Shown here piece by piece: positions 1-10,300 of a stretch of DNA of 64,000 nucleotides. This DNA is from Armillaria gallica. Lineage: Eukaryota > Basidiomycota > Agaricomycetes > Agaricales > Physalacriaceae. Every line of letters starts with the position of its first letter. Position 1 is the stretch's first letter. The position numbers and the translations under genes were made by a program. A model generated the notes under the pieces. That model was given only the letters and a program-made list of their open reading frames with translations, made no database searches and had not been told where the DNA came from. The stretch covers positions 6,634,001 through 6,698,000 of the forward strand of contig JBANDB010000001.1 in NCBI GenBank assembly GCA_037576215.1, in the 5' to 3' direction.

Positions 1-154
1 GTTTATACACCCCGGACTTTTCTCTTATCGCTTGCCGGGAGTCTAACGTTATCCAACGCTCCACTGTGACAATCAACGGTATCGTGGGTGACTGCCTGAA
101 CGCGAGACAGCCCGCGATCGCCTTGTATTGTTATTCCTGAGTCCGGACATAACA
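1..154 (+). repeat. 5' LTR of E1, R/U5 end only
   Basis: The first 154 bases match bases 7907-8060 of the 3' LTR with no indel and five differences, all transitions, and end in the same CATAACA. The upstream U3 part is outside the window. Confidence 0.95.
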
Positions 155-155
155 G

Positions 156-168
156 TTAGCTCGAAGCT
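156..168 (+). other. self-priming site (PBS) of E1
   Basis: TTAGCTCGAAGCT starts two bases after the LTR end. It is the exact reverse complement of AGCTTCGAGCTAA at 7894-7906, which lies about 34 nt after the TATA box of the LTR and so near the expected 5' end of the transcript. The usual tRNA-type PBS (starting TGG after the LTR) is absent. This is the arrangement known from Tf1 and its relatives, where the mRNA 5' end folds back as the primer. Confidence 0.85.
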
Positions 169-210
169 TTCCACTACGGTCTTCCCCCGTGCACCGAGGA
201 GACCTCTTTT

Positions 211-408
211 ATGCCCGCCAAACTCGCGCAACGACAAAGGAATCCCGACCAGAAGAATCAGGCAGGAGGACGCCCCAAGCCGGCAAAGAGAGTAAGGAAG
301 AAGCGAGCTGGTAGACGCAGGGACCAGGACCCTAGACCCCTAAAGTACGACGACCGATACGCCTACGACTACTGCGGATACGATGACTATGAGGCAAACA
401 TTGATTGA
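211..408 (+). CDS. E1 leader ORF1, small basic/Tyr-Asp-rich protein (65 aa)
   Basis: Intact 65-codon ORF, the first ATG after the primer site. The first two thirds are Lys/Arg-rich and the tail is Asp/Tyr-rich, ending around YDYCGYDDYEANID. An equivalent ORF at the same place in E2 keeps the basic part and the YDYCGY tail, so the frame is conserved between diverged elements. Function unknown; the basic part could bind nucleic acid. Its last 26 bases overlap ORF2 in another frame. Confidence 0.6.
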   Translation: MPAKLAQRQRNPDQKNQAGGRPKPAKRVRKKRAGRRRDQDPRPLKYDDRYAYDYCGYDDYEANID

Positions 409-523
409 CACCCTGCGTCTCTCCCTCCTAAACCTCGTAGTTCTCGTTCTGCTCAAATTTCTCCTTTACCAACTCTCCCAGCTCCTTCGGGACATCGAAC
501 GACCTTGCAGGCGAGATCGATGA
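383..523 (+). CDS. E1 leader ORF2, 46-aa single-pass membrane peptide
   Basis: Starts at ATG 383 inside ORF1 and ends with TGA 521-523, which overlaps the ATG of ORF3 (ATGA). The peptide has about 20 consecutive mostly Leu/Val residues (roughly residues 12-34), then a charged tail LLRDIER...RRDR. E2 has the same peptide from DTLRL to the stop with mostly conservative or synonymous changes (for example SQLLRDIER versus SQLIRDIER), and the same ATGA overlap. This pattern suggests selection for a membrane helix. It was found by hand-reading the third frame; function unknown. Confidence 0.6.
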   Translation: MTMRQTLIDTLRLSLLNLVVLVLLKFLLYQLSQLLRDIERPCRRDR

Positions 524-1595
524 CCCCCGACTTAACCGGCAAACAAACCATCGAGTTAGGAACGGCGCTCGTAACCGCCACCTTCCTTTGCCTACTCACG
601 GCTGCCCTAGTCCTCACATATAGCGAACAGATCCGAGCATTCCTCCACCGAAGAGGGGTGCTCATAGTCCTGGCACCACCACCGATCCCTCGACACTATG
701 TCGAACTCCCCCGACTCGACCCCGCCTATATCAGGCCGGGACTCCGCACCGCCGAGGCTCAGAACAGACAGGCGCGGTCTGCGACTGTCTACTTCGAGTC
801 AAACCTGGAATTCTTCGAGAATAGGGAGGCTAGCGGCGCCACTACCGCGACCGAGCCAGCCCCTACACCGAATCCCGTTCCGCAACCCTCGAGGGAGGTA
901 CGGATTGAGGACCTCCCCGATCCCCCACCCTATAGCAGGGGAAACATTCCAAGAAGAAGTCTCACCTACCAGGGCCATCTCCGAAACCCGCCTGGCAGAC
1001 GACCCATCCGGGTCGCAGAACCCCTCGGGAACGCACGTTGGCCCATCGAGGTCGATTCCAGCGATTCCGACGATAGCATCCCCCTCGTCATCATGGACGA
1101 GCGGGGAATACCTCATGCCCCCAACGTTCCACACCCCATTACCCCAGAACCCGTCGTCATGGCCGGACCCCCACGCCTCGAAACGATGATGACCCGCTTA
1201 ACCCCCACGGGGGGGACTACGACTGGCCCAGGCTTGATGCCATTGACATCAACATCCTGGGACCCGCCCAGGCCGAGGCCTGGGAATTATGCTGGCAGGA
1301 CCTGTCACAACGAGCCGGGTTCCACTGTCCCATCCGAGAGGACATGGACCACTACCTCGCCGTTAATCGAGGGGATCTGATTCCTCGAGCGGGACGGGAG
1401 GCGACTATCCGAGCAAGGGCCTATGCCAACCGCACCAGGGCCTACTACGGCCCTGTGGCAGGAAGCCGGATTTACGGGATCCGCCCCAGAACCGAACAGG
1501 AACAGACCACGCTGGAACGCGCCCTTCTCCCACTGGCGCGACTGGAGGGGGATCGACCGGACTTGGACGGACCCCCCCAACCTTCCGAACCCTGA
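520..1595 (+). pseudogene. E1 ORF3, membrane-anchored proline-rich protein before gag (one-base shift)
   Basis: ATG 520 overlaps the ORF2 stop. Residues ~11-35 form a hydrophobic segment (TALVTATFLCLLTAALVLTY), followed by a charged EQIRAFLHRR stop-transfer stretch, a PPPIPRHYVELP motif, a Pro-rich region and an acidic DSSDSDDSIPL block. The frame is open to a TGA at 1378, but the conserved reading moves to another frame near 1178 (DDDPLNPHGGDYDWP onward) and runs to the stop at 1593-1595. E2 reads through this junction without a shift, so E1 probably lost one base here. Later conserved blocks are AWEL.WQD, MD.YLA, and PRTEQEQ...DRPDLDG. It directly precedes gag, which is in the +1 frame. No similar protein recognised. 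Confidence 0.6.
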
Positions 1596-2982
1596 CGACC
1601 GACTCCCCGAGAAAATAGGTCCCCTTCCCGACTCCCCGCCGCTTCAAGCAGCACCGGACTGGAGGAGGCACGGCACGTATCACGGCAGGGGAACGAGTCG
1701 TCTCTTCGCCGGGGGAGACAATGATAACGGAGGAATGGATGTCGGGGGCGAAGGCGGGGGTCCCCAAGAGACAGCGGAACAGCGGATGGAGAGGATGGAG
1801 CAACAATATGCGCTCCTACGAGACAAAAACGCCCACCTACAAGAAGACTTGACGAACGCAAGACAGGCCCCGCCAATACGAGGCCGACCACCTTTTCCCG
1901 GTCCTAACAGAGACCGATTCTCGGTGCCACGACCACCCGACTTCAACCCGGTAATCCAAGGACCTGTCGGCACGTGGGATCACGACGATTTGCCCCCGCT
2001 TACAGGGGTCAAACCCGTATTACGAAAGCTCCCCGTGCCCTTCCAGGGGGCACACGACGATATAGAAAGGTTTCTTGGAGATTGCGTGCAATACTTTGAG
2101 ACCTTCCGATATTATTATCAAGGCATGCCGTCCCTTATGGTAGGGTTCGCCACCTCCCTTCTCGAAGAAGAAGCCGAGGCATGGTGGGTCCACCTTAGGG
2201 ACGATTATTGGTATGTACCCCCGGAGCCACCCTTACCAGCTACACCCGAGGAGACCGCCGACTACGACGTGGGACCCCGATACCGATACCCCTCCTGGAC
2301 CGACTTCGTGCATGATTTCCGCCAACAGTTCCACGACCCTGCCATCGAACTCGTCCATGAAAAACGAATGTTCGAAATAAAAATGAACAATGACCCCGCT
2401 CACGTATTCTTCCGGAGGATGGAGCGTGAAGCCAAACTGGCGAACCGCCTGGCGGATCAGAGCGAGAGAGGGGTGCTGGTTACTGCGGTGCGGAAGGGAA
2501 TTCCGCCGTCTTACGGCGCTATAATCACGAGCATCGGATTTGGCATCCCGCGCACCTATGCGGAGTGGAAACTCCGCATCACCCTCATGTACGAAGAAAA
2601 GCAGAAGCAGAGGGTCTTCGAACAGACCCAGGGGATGGAGTGCTATCCCAACAAAAAGCCGAAGGACATACCCAAGACGACACCCTCCAAGAAACCCGAC
2701 GCGCCGGCAACGGCTAAACCGACGGACAGGGGCAGAGCTCGTGATGACGGGGGAAGGTGGGTCCCCATCACGACTACAACCTTCGGCGGGCAGGGATTGC
2801 CCATGGACATCGGTGCAAAGAAGGCGAAGCAACGCCGAGAGGGCAGATGCTTCCGGTGTGACGAGAGGGGGCACCTTAGTAGGGATTGCCCCCACAAGGG
2901 CGAGAAACGGGAGGTGCGCGCTGTCGAAGCGGCACCGGAGCCACTCGCGCCTATAGCAGAAGTGAAGGAGGTAAAAGAATAG
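1423..2982 (+). CDS. gag: E1 gag polyprotein
   Basis: Structural (capsid/nucleocapsid) protein forming the intracellular particle. The region conserved with E2 begins around 1600 (GPLPDSPP, then YHGRGTS). A short coiled-coil-like stretch (QRMERMEQQYALLRDK) precedes the retrotransposon-gag capsid domain (about 2030-2640: DDIERFLG, YFETFRYYYQG, EAWWVH, DFRQQFHDPAIE). The end has a CCHC zinc knuckle, CFRCDERGHLSRDC, at about 2850-2893. The listed start is the first ATG in the open frame, but the stretch 1423-1600 is not conserved in this frame and overlaps ORF3, so the true start or a +1 shift from ORF3 is unresolved. Confidence 0.85.
   Translation: MPTAPGPTTALWQEAGFTGSAPEPNRNRPRWNAPFSHWRDWRGIDRTWTDPPNLPNPDDRLPEKIGPLPDSPPLQAAPDWRRHGTYHGRGTSRLFAGGDNDNGGMDVGGEGGGPQETAEQRMERMEQQYALLRDKNAHLQEDLTNARQAPPIRGRPPFPGPNRDRFSVPRPPDFNPVIQGPVGTWDHDDLPPLTGVKPVLRKLPVPFQGAHDDIERFLGDCVQYFETFRYYYQGMPSLMVGFATSLLEEEAEAWWVHLRDDYWYVPPEPPLPATPEETADYDVGPRYRYPSWTDFVHDFRQQFHDPAIELVHEKRMFEIKMNNDPAHVFFRRMEREAKLANRLADQSERGVLVTAVRKGIPPSYGAIITSIGFGIPRTYAEWKLRITLMYEEKQKQRVFEQTQGMECYPNKKPKDIPKTTPSKKPDAPATAKPTDRGRARDDGGRWVPITTTTFGGQGLPMDIGAKKAKQRREGRCFRCDERGHLSRDCPHKGEKREVRAVEAAPEPLAPIAEVKEVKE
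2970..2982 (+). promoter_or_regulatory. candidate -1 frameshift site at the gag/pol junction of E1
   Basis: GGTAAAAGA followed closely by the gag TAG is identical in E2 (25207-25215). In gag frame the codons are GTA AAA GAA TAG; a Lys-tRNA on AAA could re-pair with AAA one base back. Pol lies in the -1 frame relative to gag in both elements. It is not a textbook slippery heptamer, so the site is an inference. Confidence 0.35.
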
Positions 2983-5900
2983 GTCGTCCGGGTTCTGATT
3001 CGCCCACGACGACCCAGACTCATCCTGGTGCGCGCTCCTTATCCGCTGAGCGGCCTTGTACTTTTATTTTACATACAGACGATCTCCCTACTATGCATTC
3101 GGCTATACCCCGACCCCCACGTGAGGGGTCGGCTTTTACTTACGCGACTTCAAAAAATATGGACAATATACGGCCTACGTGCCACGTTACGACCTCCATT
3201 TTGCGTGCACCTACAGAATCAGCCAACCGATTTTCAATTCTTGCTAACGATCTAAACCTAGACTCTGGGGCCGCCGACCCCAGGACTGCACAACCAGCTA
3301 AGCGTTCGCCAAGTAACTCATCGCGAGTGAACGGATCGAGCGGCAAGTCACTCACCACAGTGACACCCATCATAACGGCGGAGACCCGACAGCATCCCGA
3401 CACTCGGGATGCCCTCCGACCGGATGGGGCGGAGAACGGGAACCTCCCTGCCTCTGACGAAGCGACCCGAACCTCGAACGGAGTGAACCCCTGGGACGGA
3501 AACCAGGGGAGAGCTGGCAATGTCACGCCGCCTCCTCCCTCGGGGGTAGGCTGCGCAGGGCTTGAGCCCAGGATTTTTACAGAAAATGACGGGGGGCCAT
3601 TGAGCCCCGAGCGCTCGGACGAGCCAGAGGTAGCGGGTAATGCCGATTCAAGAGTTAAAATTGGGACCGGTGCTCAAGACTCACGCACCACCTCTGGGGT
3701 ACATAACTCCCACCCCGTCCGCAGTGGATCAAGACGCGACTCCTCGGGAATAGACCCGAGAGAACACCGCGCGGCCGATGAAAAGGGGGACTCCGCTAGC
3801 GCCCAGGCGGTAAAGAGGGGGCATTCGGTAGTACTGGAGGAAGTACCCGACGAAGAGGACGACACCTCTTACCAGCAATGGAAAGCGAGGGGGAGCCCAA
3901 TTGGTCTCCCCTCTCCATCTTTGCCCACCCCCGTTCCCTCTAGACCACGACAGAGTTCGGAACCCGCTGGATGGGTAAAACCTTTTAGCGCCGACTGGAC
4001 GCTTCGGTGGATACAACAGGCTGAGACCTTCGAAGGGGGACGATCCCGACTCGGGACTTGGGTACCGAAGTCCTGTTTCGGGGAACTTACCCCAGACCTG
4101 ATGCACCAGCTACGAACGGAGGATTGGGAAGTCGCGAGGGAGTGGATGTATGAACTTCAGGAGCCAATCCGATACATCCGCGGGGGAAGCAGTGATCTAA
4201 TGATCCCAGTAACCCTGGAACCCTGCACTGGACGAAAGGTCCTTAGCACCAAGGCCCTACTCGACAGCGGATGCACTGGGAGCGCGATTAATCGCGCCTA
4301 TGTTGAGGAACATGGACTAGACACGCGCAAGGTTAAGATCCCTATCCCAGTATATAACGCCGACGGGACTCGCAACACGGATGGAGACGTAACCGAATTC
4401 GTAGAGCTCTGTATGACCATAGGTCATCACAGGGAACGCATTGACCTTGCAGTCACGAACCTTGGAAAGCGAGACGTCTACTTGGGGCACGACTGGCTCA
4501 AACGCCACAACCCCAGTGTGAATTGGAAAACGGGCAGTGTCCTCTTTGGGCGCTGCGACTGTGTCACGAATCCTTTCCACCTGCCCGACGTGGATCCCAA
4601 CGATCAGTGGGACGAACTCGAGGAGGGGGAATCCATCCTGGCCATACGAATGGAGGAGGAATTGATTATCTGGGGCATGCACCATGCCAATGACTTGGCC
4701 GCCAAGGCCCAGGAGGGCAAACCAAAACAATCCTTTGAGGACCTGGTGCCCGAGCAATACCGATCCTTCCGAGATCTGTTTGAGAAAGACAGCTTCAATG
4801 TGCTGCCAGATCGGAAACCCTGGGATCACGTGATTGAACTGATCCCCAACGCCAAATCCACGCTGGATTGCAAGGTATACCCCCTGAATCAGAATGAACA
4901 GGAGCAGCTCGACAAGTTCCTCGACGAGAACCTGGAGTCAGGCCGCATTCGCCCCTCCAAGTTGCCCTTTGCCTCACCCTTCTTCTTTGTAAAGAAAAAG
5001 GATGGGACACTGAGGCCCGTACAAGATTATCGAAAGCTCAATGAGATGACTATCAAGAACCGCTACCCACTCCCGTTAATCACCGAACTAATCGACAAAC
5101 TTCGAGGAGCCAAGTACTTCACCAAACTTGACGTGCGGTGGGGGTACAACAATGTACGAATCAAGGAAGGGGACGAAGAAAAGGCTGCATTCCGCACCAA
5201 CCGGGGACTGTTTGAGCCCACCGTTATGTTCTTCGGACTCACCAACTCGCCCGCAACGTTCCAATGGATGATGAATGACATCTTCAGGGACCTTATCGCC
5301 GAAGGAAAAGTAACGATCTACCTGGACGATATCCTTATTTTCTCCAAGACTCTCGAGGAGCATCGAGCCATCGTACGGCGTGTCCTCCAACGGCTCAGGG
5401 AAAACAAACTCTTTCTCAAGGCAGAGAAGTGTGAGTTTGAGGTTCTGGAAACCGAGTATCTGGGAGTCATAATCAGCGAGAACTCGATTCGAATGGATCC
5501 GGTTAAAATAGCCGGGATCGCCGAGTGGCCCACACCGCGGAGGAAGAAGGAGCTTCAGTCGTTCCTGGGCTTTACGAACTTCTATCGAAAATTCATTAAG
5601 ATGTATTCCAAGGTCGTCAAGCCCTTGACCCAACTCACGGGGAACGCGGAGTGGACGTGGGGAACCGCTCAGCAATGTGCATTCGAGGAGCTGAAGCATT
5701 GAATGGCTGAGGACGTTATCCTCGCTATTCCGAACGATGACAAACCTTTCCGAGTAGAAGCAGACTCCAGCGAGGGGGCGGTGGGCGCCGTCCTAAGCCA
5801 GCAACAGAATGGGACATGGCGCCCGGTGGCCTTCATGTCGAAGTCCCTTAGCGTTACGGAACGAAATTACGAAATATACGACAAGGAGCTACTCGCCATT

Positions 5901-7690
5901 ATGCTCGCCCTCTCTGAATGGCGCCACTACCTCATGGGCACCAAACATGACGTGGAAATCTGGACGGACCATCAGAACCTCCAATACTTCCGACTCCCCC
6001 AGAAACTAAACCGACGACAAGCACGATGGGTCACGGAGTTGGCGGAATACCATTTCAAACTCTTCCACAAGCCCGGCGCCCAAAACGTAAAAGCCGATCT
6101 ACTATCCCGGCGACATGATCATGACCAAGGAACAAAAGATAATGACGACATAGTCGTCCTAGAGGCGTCCCATTTCCGCGCGCTCATTATACCTACTGCG
6201 ACGGAAACGCAGCAAACAGTTGCAGAAGCAACACGACGGGAGGAGCTGTGGGACAAGGGCATAGCAGCCTCGTTGGCCCACGAGCGGGGAATCTCCCGAC
6301 GGGGGGGGCTCCTATACTACGACGAAAGAATCTACGTACCCCGTAAAAAGGCGTTACGAGGCGATATCATTTCTCAGTATCACGACCATATCACGGCAGG
6401 GCACCCCGGAATTGAAAAAACAAAGGAATTAGTCCTACGGGACTACTGGTGGCCCAAACTACGGAAGGACGTTGAGGCATACGTAAAAGGCTGCGAGACG
6501 TGCCAACGAACAAAGTCCGACACTCGCGCAAAGGCGGCCCCACTACATCCTAACGAGACACCGATCGGACCGTGGACCCATATCTCTGTTGATATGGTCA
6601 CTGGCCTCCCCGATTCTAATGGTCACGACGCCATGTTAGTAATCGTCGACAGATTCTCGAAGGCTATAATTCCCATTGCATGCAATACGGAGCTTTCAGC
6701 GGAAGGATGGGCGCGCCTATTGCGCGACCATGTATATGCCCGTCACGGGATGCCCCAAGTAGTGATCTCAGATAGGGGACCTCAATTCGTCTCCAAATTC
6801 ATGAAAGAATTGTACAGACTCCTTGATATCACACCAAACGCCTCCATGGCGTTTCACCCTCAGACGGACGGGCAGACAGAGAGAGTCAACCAAGAGATCA
6901 TTAAATATCTCCGAATATTCGTAAACCACCGGCAAAACGACTGGAGCGACTGGCTGCCACTGGCAGAATTTGCTCATAACAATCGTGTCCACAGCGCGAT
7001 GGGTAAAAGTCCGTTCATGATCTTATACGGGAGAAATCCATGTGTCCTCCCTGATGCCCGACGCCCGTCGCCCCTGTCGAATCCAGCCACAGGAGACTTC
7101 GCCAAAAAGATGAGTCAGATCCACGACGAAACCAAGGCGGCGCTCGATGAAGCCGCCCAAAAGATGAAGGCACAATACGACAAAGGGAAACGGAATGCGC
7201 ACCCATATCAGGTGGGCGATCGCGTATGGCTTGATGCCACAAACCTTCACCTCCCAAGGCCCAAGAAAAAACTCGACGACAAGAGAGTAGGCCCGTTCCT
7301 CGTCACAGAAAAGGTGGGCGCCAGTGCTTTTAAACTTAAGCTCCCACCGCACTGGAAAATCCACCTGCGCTTCAATGAAAAACTCCTGACTCCGTATACG
7401 CGCCCAGAATTCCCTAATCAACAACCGCCCCCGCCACCACTGCCTGACTTAATTGAAGATGAGGAGGAATACAAAGTCGAGGAAGTTCTCGACATCAAAC
7501 CGAGACAAATTCGTGGACGACGCGGTCAAAAATCGCGGACAACGCACGACTACTTTGTAAAGTGGAAAGGATGGACAAGGGAGCACAACTCGTGGGTGCG
7601 AGAAGAGGACATGATACACACTCAGGAAGCAATCGACGACTTCGAAACCCGACATGGAGCCATACGGGCAGTCGGGACACCTGCCTTAAC

Positions 7691-7700
7691 AAGGGGGTGA
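7691..7700 (+). other. polypurine tract of E1
   Basis: AAGGGGGTGA ends exactly where the 3' LTR begins and also contains the pol stop codon. It is the expected primer for plus-strand DNA. E2 has GAGGGGGTGA in the same place. Confidence 0.75.
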
Positions 7701-8060
7701 TGTTACGACTTTTTCACTTTTTCCTTACCTTATCTTATCCGGCACCTCGGCCCCCTACGGCATCTCAGCACCACGGCACATCGGCATTCCACCCCAACGA
7801 TCAATCCCAGAACTTCTTGTGAAGCCACAGACAATGATATTCTTAGATTCCGTATACCGTATATAAGTAGCACAGCTCTCAGCCATGTACCCTAGCTTCG
7901 AGCTAAGTTTATACACCCCGGACTTTTCTCTTATCGCTTGCCGAGAGTCTAATGTTATCCAACGCTCCACTGTGACAATCAACGGTATCGTGGGTGACTG
8001 CCCAAACACGAGACAGCCCGCGATCGCCTTGTATTGTTATTCCTGAGTCCGGACATAACA
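7701..8060 (+). repeat. 3' LTR of E1 (360 bp)
   Basis: Begins TGTTACGACT and ends CATAACA (TG...CA). It holds CTTATCTTATC repeats near the start, a TATA box and the self-primer sequence. Its last 154 bases match the start of the window. Confidence 0.95.
7860..7867 (+). promoter_or_regulatory. TATA box in E1 LTR
   Basis: TATATAAG lies 34 nt before AGCTTCGAGCTAA. The same box and 35-nt spacing recur in the E2 LTRs (22041) and the solo LTR (14278), so the transcript very likely starts at or just before the self-primer sequence. Confidence 0.7.
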
Positions 8061-8682
8061 GGAAGTATTTCAGCACTAGGCTGGGAGATTTTTTCATAAA
8101 TAGGAATTTTCGTGACATTGGACTTCGGCTTTTCGTCAAATCTCAGAAACCGTCATCCCTCTATAAAACCTATTAACATAGCAGGAATAATACTTGCAAG
8201 GTCTTAGTATCTTTTTTTTACTAGCTTATCTTGGAGTCACTATGCTCCTCTTCTACTGCTCCTCTCCTCGGTTACTGTGTCTTTCGGTGAGTGAAAATGC
8301 TTTCCATTGTTCACCTGTGTCGCTTGTCTTTCGTGCTCTACTATTCATCAACCCTCCCCCCCTCCCAAATCTGTAGTTACTCTACTATTACGGCCGTATA
8401 TTCACATAACCCATAACAAGGGCCTGTAGTATGAAGATCTCTGAAGATGGCATATTTTCATCTATGATCAGCCTTTGTCACAGTCAGAAAGGAATAGTAA
8501 GGTATACTGTTTGTAAAGAATCCCTATCGACTCCAATCATATCTGCATTCAACCAGAGTCCCATCCAATAAGCATCCTCATGTGTGCTCATTGCGATAAG
8601 GAGTAATCATCAGATCCATGTAATTGACCGGCATTCGGTCTGGGGAACAATAGGCGCCCACAAGCACTCATTGCCCATATCG
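8061..8682. other. right flank of E1, no gene seen
   Basis: AT-rich sequence with only short open frames of 60 codons or fewer and no recognised motif. Confidence 0.5.
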
Positions 8683-8846
8683 GGGCATTCCCGATGGCCA
8701 AAGTACCTGGAAACAGGCATTGGACTCGATGACTAGCTTAGTCAGCACATTTTATTTTTAGAACATCAACATCGATGATGGTTAAAGTAATCTAAGGCCC
8801 TTTGGGGCTAAGTGTACATCTTGTGCTTTATACCACTAATCTACTA
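8683..8846 (+). repeat. fragment of the 1.95-kb dispersed repeat
   Basis: Diverged copy of 12845-13015: shares CCCGATGGCCAAA, GGAAACAGGCAT, CTTAGTCAGCA and AGTAATCTAAGGCCCT. The next part of the repeat resumes at 11393, so this copy looks split by later sequence that includes the hAT-type element. Confidence 0.7.
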
Positions 8847-10292
8847 TACAACGAGTGAATGTGGGAACTCTGCTCTCATTGGCTACACAACTTGAGCTTT
8901 TCATTGGTTCTTAGGCCTGATATTCCATCATGTATTTGTTCTTCTCCGTGTCTTCCTCGGAGTTCCTCCCCACAGATTGTATGAGTTCTGCCAGTATCTA
9001 TAAACCAGCTTGCCAGGGTCTCCAGGCTACTTCCTCCCGGGGGTCTCTTCCTTCATTAATTATGGCCACCGACTGCTTTGAAGCATGCTTGGTATCGATG
9101 TTGACCTGGTAGTGCCGCACAAGGTTTGTTTAGCTGCGAGTGCAGCAAGTCAAATTAGCTAACATGTTGAAGATCACAGTCCCCTGCAGGTGCTAAACAA
9201 TTGTGACTGCAAACTTTATGTTCCCCGATGACCTTTTTTTGCTTCGCCCTCACCTTTCCTCGCTCATATCTTTCATTTCTTGCCATCTCAGTTGAGAACT
9301 TAAAGTGTTGTTTTTACAAGTATAAAGAGTGCTTTCATCGCTTTTCAGCTTGTGAAAATGAGTATGTTGTCTGTTTTATGTTTCCTCAGTTGCGCCTTAG
9401 TATTCCACAGCTCAGTGTGTCTGAGGTCTCTGGTCATTCTATGCAAGCGCCTTTTCTGCATGAGCAAAGGGTAGGTACTCTCTCTTTACATACTATTACT
9501 ATTTACACAACTCTCTTTGTAGGCCTCAAAAGTTGGAAGATGTCGTCTTCAAATTCAATATCCAGCTGATGTCATCTCCCTTTGAATCATTCAGCTACTA
9601 GTTCATGTTTGCCCTCAAATTGGGAGCTGACATCTTTTCTGAAGAAGCCACATTCGATGCTACAATTACGGTCATCCTGACAACGCCACATGCCTACCAG
9701 CGCAAACTCTAGATAAGATACCGAATTGCCGGAGTAAATACAATTAATAAACCCTTGAGGAGTCCTACAGTGACATTACAGTACAGTTCAGAAATGAAGC
9801 TTGATCAGCTTGTATGGAGAACTCGAGAGAGACCTAGGGTATGTCTTATGCTCCATATGGTCTTGTTCAAACCATATTTCAGGAAATGTGATGATGGTTT
9901 ACTCCCTGTAACAAGTTCACCGTCCTGAACTCAAAGGTTAAGCAAGATGACCTTGTGTGCACTCTTCCCTGAGAATGAGAGCATTCAGAAGGTACTTTGT
10001 ATTAGACCATGTTGTAGTGTCGCAGAGTCTGTGTGCTACATTTACAGGATCACGCTGTACACCTTCATCAACGCCAACCACCTATGTTCTGCATTAAGGT
10101 GATGTTTGAAATTTCCCATCGTTTGCTTCTCATTCAGACTGACAGTACTGCCCAGCATCAGCTTTCGCTAATGAAAACACAGAAGAAATAATTTGATCAC
10201 AGACAACAGCAAGGAGCCTGGCAGGCAGCAAAGCAAGGGTAAGTCATCCCTGCCAAAGTCACTGGTGCCACATAAATTTGCATATACCAATA
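8847..10292. other. sequence between two parts of a split repeat, no gene seen
   Basis: Only short frames (the longest is about 113 codons on the plus strand at 9228) without recognisable domains. It lies between the two halves of an old repeat copy and may itself be inserted DNA. Confidence 0.4.
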
Positions 10293-10300
10293 TCTTATAG

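Larger units (their letters stand above)
2886..7700 (+). pseudogene. pol: E1 pol polyprotein with an in-frame TGA
   Basis: Aspartic protease (LLDSGCTGSAIN, Asp about codon 460), reverse transcriptase (KLDVRWGYNN; YLDD at about codon 812), RNase H (RVEADSSEGAVGAVLS, YDKELLAI, IWTDHQNLQYF), integrase with an HHCC zinc region (HDHITAGHPG ... CETCQR) and a DDE triad at about codons 1236, 1296 and 1332 (spacing 59 and 35), then a C-terminal chromodomain (EEYKVEEVLD, YFVKWKGW). The frame overlaps the gag end. TGA at 5700-5702 interrupts the link between RT and RNase H; E2 has CGA (Arg) there. The stop at 7698-7700 abuts the LTR. The truncated product would have protease and RT but no RNase H or integrase. 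Confidence 0.95.
1..8060 (+). mobile_element. Ty3/gypsy chromovirus E1 (Tf1/sushi-like), 5' end cut by window
   Basis: LTR retrotransposon with the order partial 5' LTR, self-primer site, three small leader ORFs, gag, pol (protease, RT, RNase H, integrase, chromodomain), polypurine tract and 3' LTR. The integrase-last order and chromodomain place it among chromoviruses. The base after the 3' LTR starts GGAAG, which would be the target duplication, but the left flank lies outside the window. The coding part is GC-rich with many C-ending codons, unlike the AT-richer flanks. One nonsense codon in pol and a one-base shift in ORF3 make this copy non-autonomous as read. The second element in the window (E2) is the same family but a different subfamily. 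Confidence 0.95.

Noticed and set aside
155..180. tRNA-type primer-binding site after the 5' LTR
   Set aside because: No TGG-start match to a tRNA 3' end; the exact fold-back complement to the LTR explains the site better.
453..2895. Long minus-strand frames opposite the leader ORFs and gag
   Set aside because: They are mirror frames of GC-rich coding sequence and show no domains.
5703..7700. Separate RNase H-integrase gene starting at ATG 5703
   Set aside because: It is in the same frame as the upstream pol and E2 has Arg at the stop position; it is one interrupted pol.
7562..7822. Frame running across the pol end into the 3' LTR
   Set aside because: Out of frame with the conserved chromodomain; a by-product of codon bias.
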